From Ectocarpus siliculosus (taxonomy: Eukaryota; Sar; Phaeophyceae; Ectocarpales; Ectocarpaceae), in NCBI GenBank assembly GCA_000310025.1, contig FN649726.1, positions 236,229 to 276,544 of the forward strand: DNA of 40,316 nt. The letters run 5' to 3'. A model generated the notes under the pieces. The model was not told where the DNA came from. It made no database searches and saw only the letters and a list, made by a program, of their open reading frames with translations. This document shows, piece after piece, positions 20,047 through 29,979 of the stretch. Each line of letters begins with the position of its first letter. Positions within the stretch are counted from its first letter, which is position 1. Made by a program: the position numbers and the translations under genes.

Positions 20047-21021
20047 ATGTCTGGTTCCCGCGTGACAAACCTCGAGGGACGCGAGGTGCCGATAGTGTAT
20101 CGCTACGTCGAGAACGCTATCTTGACGGCCGAGGTCTTCAGGAGGTGCGGCTGCATGTTCTCACGTTGTTGGGCGCGTGACACCTCTTGGGGGTCGATCT
20201 TAGAACGAACCTGTTACACTCGCATCGAATTACCCTTCCTGGTCACAAGAGGTTCCCAGTTGAGGGTGAATTCGTGTTGGTGGAGAGTACCCGATTTGCA
20301 GGGTATCTGTCGATTGGCCTTTACACCTACGCACCTGCGCACCTGCGTGCCGACGAGAGCTGGCTACTTGTGCTTTTGTCGACCCAGAAATAGAAGACAG
20401 ACGAGATGAAACTTGACACTCGCTGCCGAGAGTCTTACCCTCTACGGCCTCGTTAAACGGTGATAGTCCCAGCGTTGGCCTCAGGAGAGCGGGGGTCACA
20501 CCGCCGACCCCCCGCACAAGAAGAGCTGAGTTTTCGAGTATAAGTGCCATCTAATGTGCCATCAGCGCTTTACCTTGTCAGGAGGAACACGCGAAGCTCG
20601 GTGTCTGTTTCTATTCCCGTTCTAGGCGAAAACAAGCACCTGCAAGACTCGCGGCTCCGTGTAGTAAGCAGCTTTCGGATGCCGCTTAAACGAGATAACG
20701 AAGTCATGAAAGATGCGTCATGTTTCACTCCTCAAAATGGTCTTCAACAGGTACATCTACTGGAACCAGGAAGATAGTATCGTCAACCCGGCTGGCAAGG
20801 AGAGGGCTGTCGATGATAAGGCGGCAGTTGTTCCTGCTACCGTCGAAAACTGCGAGCAGTTCGCGCTTTCGGAGGGGGTTGATCTGTTCAAGGCCAAGTG
20901 CGACCTCACCAACGCGAGGTACACAGTTGAGCTTAAGAAAAGGAGGCCTGCGTCATTGTTTAAAAATGTCTTCAGTCAAGTCGTGAAAGGCTTTCGACAA
21001 GGTTGTGTTTCCAAGCAATAG
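20047..21021 (+). CDS. Three-exon gene for an unrecognised 139-aa protein
   Basis: Exons are 20047-20144, 20252-20302 and 20751-21021. Both junctions are phase 2, introns are GT-AG (107 and 448 nt), and the total of 420 nt is in frame. The protein starts MSGSRVTNLEGREVPIVYRY and continues into a hydrophobic/charged segment (VENAILTAEVFRRF, EGEFVLVESTRFAGYIYWNQ). A middle acidic section holds two cysteines (ENCEQFALSEGVDLFKAKC), and the tail is basic (KKRRPASLFKNVFSQVVKGF). It has no signal peptide or transmembrane segment. I do not recognise the family. The small middle exon (51 nt) is the least certain part, although it restores phase on both sides. Confidence 0.5.
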
Positions 21022-22887
21022 ATCTGGAGCACACCCTGTACATTTCCGGACACGATTGTGCTTTGCCCCTCTGGGCGGCGTTGAGTGCCTCGAATAGCTT
21101 GTCGCCTCAAACAGACCAATCACGTCGTCTCAACACCTTAGAGGCACTATTCGCCCCCGGCTAACGTGTGTGCCCTGCTGTAATCTCTCTCTTACCCCCA
21201 ACGGTCGGTCGGGACGACTCTTCGAAAATCACCCGTCAGGGCTGGTTCTCTCGGTGACTGCTGCGCCGCGTGTGGCGGAAGGGCTGGTTGCCAAGCCTTT
21301 TCTTTTGACAAAAACTTTGGGCTGTGCTACATGAAGAACTGCGACAGGCCGAACACGCCCGGACCCTCTGCTACCGCATGGAGCATTACCTCGGGGATAA
21401 GATTGAAGCAGAGCTCGCAGTGAAAAAAATAGTATTCTGTTTTGTTAGAGTTGCGTTCCAGAGTCAGGGTAAGAGTGGACGGTGTGATACATACGATGTT
21501 TTCGGGAAAATAGAAATGGCGAACCATTCGTTTGTGTTTGGCTTGCTGCAGTAGCATGGCCAAGGTTGGGATGGTGCTTGGTAATTGGACGTTTGTAGGA
21601 GAGGAGTACACACAGCAGAACAAACATCGTGTTCGAAAAGGTAGCGGCGGTGACATCTCGGATTGACACTATCGACCTCTCGGTGCCATACTTCACGACT
21701 CGACATGTCCCGTTTCCAACATTCTGTACAAACTCAGACGCAACAAAGACGGTGGCATTGCTGCGCATGGTGGTGGACCAAGAAGACCAAAAGGGAGAGA
21801 GACTGCTGTTGCAAAGCAGACAATAAAAACAATAACACACCCCGTATTGTACCTCTTTCTTCGAGGACGCACCTACGCTGAGGAGGAGGCTGCCTCCGTC
21901 TGGAAAGTCTGAAAAACACAAGCAAATCGGTTCTCTGGTTCGGTGTTCACAGATTACACCTGGACAAGGAGACCTCTTTCGTTTCTCTCTTTTATTTTCA
22001 TCAATTATACCTAAGGCTCACACACACAGCATTTCTGCCGTGTAGGAGCTAGAATCCCTGGTCACACAGAAGGGTTACTCTGCTACCCTACTATGGATTG
22101 AACCATCATGACTCTGCCTATCGCTCGCGGGCTTTCGTAAGAAGACGCAATGCTGGGAAGCAAGCCACCTCATTTTCGTAGGGACTGAAGGAAGCCGGCT
22201 CTCTCCAAGAAAAACGTTCCCCGTCACTCGTCTTCTGCATTGATTGGTGGAACGTGGGCATTGAAGAAGATCTTTGGCTGCGCTTGATCTTGTTGCCTCA
22301 CAGACAGCGCCTGTAGCATCACAGCGTCAAGAAACGCGAGCGCCAGCGAAAACGACTGCGTCTAGAAAACTCAAGGCCGCCGGGACAGCAAAACTGAGGA
22401 AGGCTCGCCGCCGGATCAACCGTGCTAGACGGTACAGAGTCCCGACCAACATCTTGGGCTCTCAGAATTTCGTGTATTGCGCGCAGGTTCGGGATCATGG
22501 TAACAAGCGATAGAGTCAGTCTTGGTTGTCTTCTAGGCGAGATCTCGAGCTCACGCTGCTGGGCAAACGTCTCTGGTTGTGTGCTTGTTGACCTCAACTG
22601 AAAGCCGTATGTAGCAGGTTTATTTTGTCTCACGTACGAGCAGGTAGACAACAGGCACATATCAACAAGCGACAAGAGCCTTGGCGGAAAACGCCAAACA
22701 TCTCTTTCTACACGGCGTCTCGCAATGTTCCAAAGCCAGCACATGAAAGAACCAAGACTAGTGGGCAATCAAATCCCAACGGGAACAACTGTGTTCAACA
22801 ACAGATCAAGAAACGAGGCACTTGTTCAAAGCTAGACGTCGCGTGAGTGTGAGAGAGTGAGGAGCGAACCATGATCTTTGCCTAGAC
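21022..22887. other. 1.9 kb with only weak coding signals
   Basis: Two plus-strand stretches look slightly protein-like. One is near 21324-21420, read as EELRQAEHARTLCYRMEHYL. The other is near 22328-22436, a very basic KLKAAGTAKLRKARRRINRA segment followed by a possible GTACAG donor. Neither has a supported start, partner exon or family, so I do not call a gene. An exon of an unrecognised gene cannot be excluded. Confidence 0.35.
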
Positions 22888-25677
22888 TTATCCCCCGGAG
22901 AAAAAAGCAAGCACTTCGCTCACCTTTCCATCGTACCGAAGCCGCTCGTGGAACAGGGTTGCCGCACGCCGCGGCCCCGCTAGGGTAAAGCTAGGGCTGG
23001 TGGGTCGGCGGGATTTTACCTGCGTTCCAAGAGCCCCATCAACCACGATCACCCCTCTCTCGGCAACCTCCATCCCTCCTTCTCCCCCCGCCGCCGCCGA
23101 CGATTTTCCTCCCTCCGAGCCCCCCCCCGCGGAAGCGCGTGGACCCTGTTTCGGGAGGACGACTCTCGCCGCAATCGGCCGGGGTCTGGTGAGTCGTTCT
23201 CCCGCCCGGGGAGAGGCCGTCGTTGGCCCCTTCCCGCTCCGCCCAAGACGGTCCTCCTTGTAGAGTGCTTCCGCTGGCGTGGTATGGAGGAGCCGCGAAG
23301 AGACGTCCCTCTGGCCCCTGCCGATCGTGAAGGCCGGGGCGCTGCGGAGGCGGGGCATGTCGCCGAAGCGGACGCTTGCGCCGATCGTCCTCGCCCGTCG
23401 GAACAGGTTCGCGTCTGACAGGGAGGCGGACGCGGCGGCGAAGGTGCCCGCGGCGGTGGCTACCTCGACGCTCGCACAGTCCGGACACGGCACGCCGCGA
23501 CAAGCCGCCACCGACGATGCCGGTGATAGTCGAGAACAGTGCTGCCGCCGCCCGTTGCTACTGCGGCGAGCGCTGTTGGTCTCCAGTTTCGCTGGCGAGG
23601 ACAACGTCGACTGCCCAGCCACACAGGGTGCGTGAGAACGACGGGAAGAATTTCGTTCGGCCAGCTCCGCTACTGATTGCCGGTCTTTGGCGTATCCTTC
23701 CTCCTCCACTCCCCCGTTCCCACTCTTACTAATGTTCGTTCCCTTGTTAGTATTCTCGCTCTCGTGTACTATACCGTCCGCAGCAACCTTGTCGTTACTG
23801 CATACCCCCCCCCCTGCTCTGCTAGCCCCCAGACTACCCCAAGACGCGAGCGTCTCCAATGACCCGTACATCTTTTCAAAAGAACACCCTTCCAAGCGGT
23901 TTTCCAGCCCAACGTCGTACGCTTCTGGGCCTGGAGTGGCTTCCCTTTCTCGTATTTCCTCCTCAGAAAACAGCCGGCCACGGGGGAAGCGATCCAGCGA
24001 AGACATAAAGGCGCTCGGGGCGACCGTTCCGCCACCGCCGCCCGTTCTTCCAAACGCTCCGGGGGGTCGGTCGTACTTCGGACCGGGGTACCCGTCCTTC
24101 TCTCGCGGCAGATCGCGGTGCTGCGGGTTGTACTCCGACTGATTGTGGCGCTCGCCGCGCCTCAGCACTGGGCGTGGGGCGTTCTTTTCCGTCAGCGACC
24201 ATGTTCTCGAGACGTCTGAGATGGGTGTTGCCGGGTGGCTTTCGCTACCCTTGCCTTTGTCTTCGAGAAGTTTGAGTTGCGGTTCCCACTGTCTCGGCTC
24301 CGCGCACGACGTCAGCCAGCCGTAGTTTCCACGACGAAATATTCTCGGGCCTCCCCACCGCCGCTTTCTTCGCTTCTTTCGGCGACGCGAATCGGTGGTG
24401 GAGATGGGTTGAGGAAGAGTGTTGCCCGGGCGCAGAGCAGAAGACGATTTAGCCCTCGTCTGGCCTGCTGGCTTTCGCTGTGTGGCAGCATCAATCCTCG
24501 CCTCCCACGTCTTCCGACGTTCCTGCTTCGACACACAGGGCACCACTCGTTGATGGATTTTGATTACTTGTGGCTGCTGCGATTGTTGGCATTTGTAATG
24601 GTCCAGACTGGTGCGAGGAATATTCGTAACAGTCGCGCCCAAACACCCACAAAGTGGTCCAGAGATTCTCAGCGCTCTTATTTTAGTCTTTTGATCATTT
24701 CTTTATTTCTTTTCTTGTGAGCTTTAGGGGGAAAATATACCTGTGGTGCCGACGTTTGTGATGGGCGAGTGCCGGCGGTTCTGGGCAACTTCAACCCTTC
24801 AACGAGCACCGTTTGCAAGCTAGACAAAGTTCGTTGTCCGCGTTTCTTACTGTCTGTAGGTCATATGGACGTCTGACTTTTGGGCGCACCGCCTCATTCG
24901 CTCAAGCCCAGCTGTTCAAATTTCTGGCGAGATTTTCGAAAGGTCATCACCGCACCGCACCTGGAAACGAGGTGCTCCGCCAAAGAAGACCGCGGGAGAC
25001 GTGGGTCGATCCGAGGTCAATTGGTGGCGCAGGCAAGAGATATGCCCAGGCTCGGCGTAGGTGCACGGGACTTCGGCTCGCGGTTGGTCCGGGGTCCTCG
25101 GCGGGTACCTTTTCCCCCCCAGGGCGGGGTCGCCGAACGTGATCGCGGGGCCGTTCTGCCCGACTGCATGATGTGCGACATCGTAGTCCCCGGGACCAGG
25201 TCCGCTCGGACTTGTAGTTGTTGTAGTAGAACCGCTGGCGGCGGCCACCGTTGGGCTTCGTCGTCCCATTGGCTTGGCGTGAGCAACGTGAAGCACATCT
25301 TTGGCTTGATTTGAAACTGAACACTTCCCCTGGAAACGAGGTGCCGCACCGAAGAAAACCGCGTAAGACGTGGGCCGATCAGAGGTCAACTGATTGTTGA
25401 GGCTAGAAACGTGCGCGGGCTCGGCGTAGGTGCACGGGATCTCTGCTCGCGGTTGATCCGGGGTTCTCGGCGGGTACTTTCTCCCTAGTCCGGGGTAACC
25501 GAACCTAACCGCGTGGCCGTTCTGCCCAATTGTAGGAGGCGTGACATTGTAGTCCCCAGGCCCGGGCCCCGGGACCTTCGCCGGCAGTGTGACGGCATGA
25601 TTTTTATGTGCCTCCGTGCAGCCGTTTGGCTGTTGTTCAGGGATGTCCTGTGTTTCTTCGGAAGAAGAATGAGGCAT
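22888..25677 (-). CDS. Sperm-tail PG-rich repeat (SHIPPO/ODF3-like) flagellar protein
   Basis: Exon 1 is 25677-24961 and exon 2 is 24522-22888, with a phase-0 junction (CAG then GTGCGG donor; GAAGCAG acceptor) and 783 aa in total. Exon 1 encodes two near-identical 80-81-residue repeats (about 37-116 and 159-239). Each opens with GPGPGDY(N/D)V and continues GQNG.A..FG, KYPPRTPDQPRAE(I/V)PCTY, and QLTSDRPTS.AVFFG.APRFQ. These are STPGR/SHIPPO-type repeats, known from outer dense fibre and axonemal microtubule-associated proteins. Exon 2 holds two more divergent motifs (YPGPKYDRPPGAFGRTG and TPGPEAYDV) in a long Ser/Arg/Gly-rich region that is probably disordered. The likely site of action is the flagellar axoneme of motile spores or gametes (inference). 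The start is the first ATG in the open frame. The gene is divergent from PEX10. Confidence 0.8.
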
Positions 25678-26128
25678 TCGCACAGCGTGTTATTACGCCC
25701 AGGTCGGTCGCTGTTGCTCGTGGTCTACTATATTCGCGCCGATGAACCAAACGCTCGCCGCGTATTGCTGTATTGTAGTTCCCAACTTGCCTCCTTCATC
25801 TGTCCATGGTACTTACTGCTTTTCAGCGACGAAGGTGGAGAGGGAGAGGGAGAGGGAGATGGAGAGGGAGAGAGAGAGTACGCCTCATACACATATGCTC
25901 ATATGCATATAATCTAATACGCTCACATGCTACATGCTACTGTGCGACCGTCGTGCTACCGTGGTTCTTCTGCCTGAAGCGTGACCGGTCAGCCCGCATT
26001 TGTGGACGTGGGACTGTCGGCAAATCGCCCCGCTTTTCCCAATGGGAGACCCCCGGCGTTCAAGGTTGGCCCGGTGATCAGCAAGCCACCCGGCCCTATT
26101 GCTTGGCTCTCGCTGCACTGGATCAAAG
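25678..26128. promoter_or_regulatory. Divergent promoter region, PG-rich-repeat gene and PEX10
   Basis: Only 451 nt separate the two start codons, so the region probably serves as a bidirectional promoter. It contains a purine microsatellite, (GGGAGA)n-like, at about 25835-25879. No TATA box is obvious in either direction. Confidence 0.45.
25835..25879 (+). repeat. GA-rich microsatellite
   Basis: Irregular repeats of GGAGAGGGAGAG run for about 45 bp in the PEX10 upstream region. They form a homopurine strand that could adopt non-B structure. Confidence 0.8.
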
Positions 26129-28571
26129 ATGGAGGGTGCCGACCCGCCTCTCCTTCGGTATGCCGCTCAGCCCGACGTAGTATTATCTCAGGAGAGAGAT
26201 CTATACTACGCGAACACGTTACTAGGTGAAGGTACATCGGAGCTGGCCGAGACGCTGTTGGGAGCTCGCAGGGTGATGATACTCGCCCCCGAACTGAGGG
26301 CGCTTGCGTCTTGTCTATACTTCGGCCTCACTAACCTTGCAGGTATGACGCGAATCCAAGTTTTGTCATTGTAATGCTTGTCACATAACCAGTATAAAAT
26401 TGGCTGCTGGGTGGTACAGTAGCTGACATGCAGACTTGCAAAAATGCTTGCAGAATGGAAAAGCCGACGGGCAGTTGTGGACGTCGAAATGAAGACGATG
26501 TGCCGACGACACATTCGTTGGTCTCATGCCTTATCACCACACAAGCCGTTGCTCGAGTCCCACCCTCCGTTCAAGCGTCAAGTCGGCACTGGTCGATCTC
26601 GCCCACCGGATGCACGACTGGCTGCTGTTTCCGGTAGGAAAAGCTGCGGGCTATGCCAGACAGCTACACGGAGCGATGGACTGCCTCAGGTTGCAGTACT
26701 TGCCATGTTCGAGGGTACTTGGCGACTTGGCGAGCAAAGCACATCAACACACATACATTGGTCAGCCGGTTAGAGCGGTCGATGCCAATACTAAGAACAC
26801 GCACACACACGCGCATTAACCGTGTTGCCGCACGTCGGCCGGAAAGAGGCTTTCATTCGCTGATCCACCCTAACGTGCGTCATGTCACGGCGTATCCGAT
26901 ACCGCATGATGCTCAACGCCCGCAGGCAAGCAAACTCTTGGTCAGGAGTACTGCGGTATTGATCTGGTTCTCTCAGGCCGGGGCGGCGGCAGGGAGTCTT
27001 CCCCTCTCCCCAGGAGGCCGTTGCAAGCGTACACGTTTCTCCGCGTGGCTGTGCCGTATCTCCAGGTGAGGGTCCGATCGGGTCTAGCCATACATGACGA
27101 CGAGGTACGCTTCAGCGGTCCCCATTCTAAGGCCAAAGTGTTGCATGTTCAACAGCAGTGAGAGTCTCGTGAGATGAAAGTTAGGGCATGCTCGCGCGCT
27201 TTCCACCGAGCTGACACTGAAATAATTACGCACGGTCAGAAAAAGTACTGTCTCGCCGCATTTTGTCGTCTACTTGTCCCCACTCGCCTACATTTTTTCT
27301 CGTCCCCACACTTGTCCTGCACACCCGGTTGGTCGCCTGCCTTGCCATCACAGGAACGTATGCGGGAGGGCTGGCACGGGCTACGATCCCTGAGGGATCC
27401 CTTCGGGAGCGGCGGTGCAGCCGCTTCCCTGGCAGCGGCCCGCGCCAGAGCGCGCGCTCGGGCGGCTGTGGCACCGCCGGTCGGCATTGCCGTTTCCTCG
27501 GGGTCCGGCGAAACGGCAGCCGACAGGGCGGGGTCGTCGGAGGAAGAGGAGGAGAATGTGGTACCGACGGAAGCAGCGATTGACGTTTCTTCCGGCGAAA
27601 GTGGCGGCGGGGCACGAGCACCGCCGCTCGCGTCGCGAAGTGCCCGCTCGTCGCCGCCACCCGTGGTGTCGTTTTTGCGGCGGGTCCTCTCCTGGGCAAG
27701 ACGAAGACGACCCGCGATGTCGGGGGTGCTGGAGTGGGCCCTGCGGTTGCACCTGGCCGCGTTTTACTTCGACGGGCGGTTCGCGAACGTGGGCATGAGA
27801 ACCGTCGGCGCGAGGCTCGCGTACGCTCGGCCGGAACAGGAAGCGCCGCGCGCGCGCTACGCGGTGTTAGGGCTGCTCCTGCTGCTGCAGGCGGCGGCGG
27901 AGGCTGCCACGGCGAGTGCCGAGACAGCGGAGCGATGGAGGGCCACCGCGAGAGCGGCGTTGTCGGAGAGGTTTCCGAGGAGCACGGAGACGGAAGCGGC
28001 CTGCGGAGAGGAAGGGGGCCCTAGCGACCTTGGGGAGGGAGTTGGCGATACGGTAAGGGTGTGAAGGTTCTGTACCTATTGGGGTAACGCTGCCCGTTGT
28101 ATGTTGGGCGTCGGCCCTTGGGTTGTTTGTACCGATCGTGGTTTGATCGCTCTGGCCGTGGAGCTACTTCGAAGACGAATATGTGGCACACGGCCGCCGA
28201 GCCTCGACCTTCATTTTTCCGCTTGGCAACAGTACGGGATGTGGCCAACAGCTATGACAACGCCCGAACCTCAACCCTTTCTATTGTTTCCCTCCCGTCC
28301 CTTCTCGCGCCCGACACGCTCGCAGGCGCTGCCGCCGCGAGTGCCGGCCGCCAAGCGAGGGAGGACCCCGGCGGACGTAGCCCTGTTTCCTCCATCCCGC
28401 CGACGCTGCTCCCTCTGCATGTCAAACAGGGAGAACGTTGCGGCCACCCCATGCGGACACCTGTTCTGTTGGGAGTGCATCGTGGGGTGGTGCCAGACGA
28501 ACCCGGAGTGCCCGTTGTGTAGGCAGCCCGTTGCGCCTCAGTCGATCGTGTGCTTGTACCAGTACGCGTGA
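26129..28571 (+). CDS. PEX10: Peroxisome biogenesis factor 10, RING-type E3 ligase
   Basis: Four exons: 26129-26342, 26926-27065, 27354-28052 and 28326-28571. Phases are 1, 0, 0, all introns are GT-AG, and the product is 432 aa. The N-terminal Pex2/Pex10/Pex12 domain shows CLYFGLTNLAG, continued across the first intron by KQTLGQEYCGIDLV, the family hallmark (..FGLTTLAG.QTLGEEY). Then come SPLPRRPLQAYTFLRVAVPY and, in exon 3, LRLHLAAFYFDGRFANVGMR, matching the membrane region. The C-terminus is a C3HC4 RING with zinc ligands C379, C382, C394, H396, C399, C402, C413 and C416 (CGHLFCWECIVGWC core). PEX10 acts with PEX2 and PEX12 in the peroxisomal membrane to ubiquitinate the import receptor PEX5. 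It is about 100 residues longer than human PEX10 because of an Ala/Arg/Ser/Glu-rich insert in exon 3. The start is the first in-frame ATG. Confidence 0.93.
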
Positions 28572-29979
28572 GAGGATGGGACGCGGGTCGGCCGCTTTGG
28601 CAGGGGCACCAAATTGAGGCCGGTAGGCCAGCCTTTTTGTGTACAACGACGTCAACGTCGAAGAATAGCGGGAGGATTTCTCGTAAATGTTTCTTTCTTT
28701 GTCTTCATCCTGTCTATTCGGGGCGCCAGTCTACACTTAATACATTGTGGTTGAAGCACTAGCCGGGGCCACCACAGGAGGGATTATCTGCCCTTCCAAC
28801 CACTTAGCATGCCCGAGAAATCTGAACCTTCGGAAGACCCTTTGTCGGAACGGCATGAACACCGCAAACCTTCAATCACGCGAGAGACGCACGCCCTGAG
28901 ACTTCCTTTTATATATTTTCTTTCGGCGAAACACTAGATAGCAATCGTTTCCAAGGGTCACAAAGCTCGTCCAACAAGCAAGGCCAACCACCGGGGAAGC
29001 GTCTCTCTCACCCTCCTGGCTGGAGCCAACCTCCCCACTCCTCGTATCCTAGCAACGCAAAGATCAAAGTCTAATCAATTTCGTCCCCCAAGCAGGCATG
29101 ACAATGAATATGACAACGTGCATTCCGAGAATTAACAACACACACCGACGCAAAACGCGTTTCACAAACGCCACTCTTCCTCTAGGCAAACGCCGGAACC
29201 GGCCGTGTCTACTGCAAGGTATTTCCTCACTACGACCGGGTGCGTGTGAAAAACCACGTAGGTTCTCCAGCTCCCCGAGAGATGGCACAACCGATGCCCG
29301 CGTCGCACATATATTTTTTACAAACGCGACTACCTGGAGGTTGCCTACCGATCTTGGCATAAAACTCTACGCATAAACGGTCACACGAGGAGGTTGTGCC
29401 GCAGCATGCATCGCGTACTCGTGGGAAGGTAGAACATAACTCTTCGAGAGCCAGCCAGTCCTACACCTCGACACAAGTCTTTCTGTGCAAAAACAAGTCC
29501 CATCAAGGTTGCACCAAAAACGCATAAATTGTAGGGACGCCGGAAGCAAAGCCGTTCGTCGACGAACACCACCGCCGGATACAGTTTTTAGCAAAGTACG
29601 CACACAGGCAGCAACAACCTCTTCACTGATGTGCTAAAGATGCCGCCTGCGAGAGACTCTTGGCGGGGAGGAGGACTGCCGTACAAGAGTTAGTTGTCTT
29701 GCAGCGATGTGCTGACATTTCTGCCCTTCGCGGCATCTCCTCCCACACCTACATCACCAAACTCAGCTACAACAAAAGCATCGTCCTCACACGACGTTAC
29801 CAAAAAGTAAAAGAGATAAAAATCGACACAGCAGTACTGCAGGGGGGAAGCAATTTTCTTCGATGACAGCCCCAGCAGAAGAACGTCCACGATCCTCCTG
29901 CTCGAGACATGCCGCAACGTATAACGTAACGCTCCACCCCGTTCACCCCGAAGGAGCGGTAACCCAGCCCCCAGAATCA
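28572..29979. other. Convergent intergenic region, no gene seen
   Basis: This lies between the PEX10 stop (+) and the SAM/kinesin-13-tail gene stop (-). It holds an AT-rich TTTATATATTTTCTTTCG stretch near 28909 but no recognisable exon, RNA gene or repeat. Confidence 0.45.
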
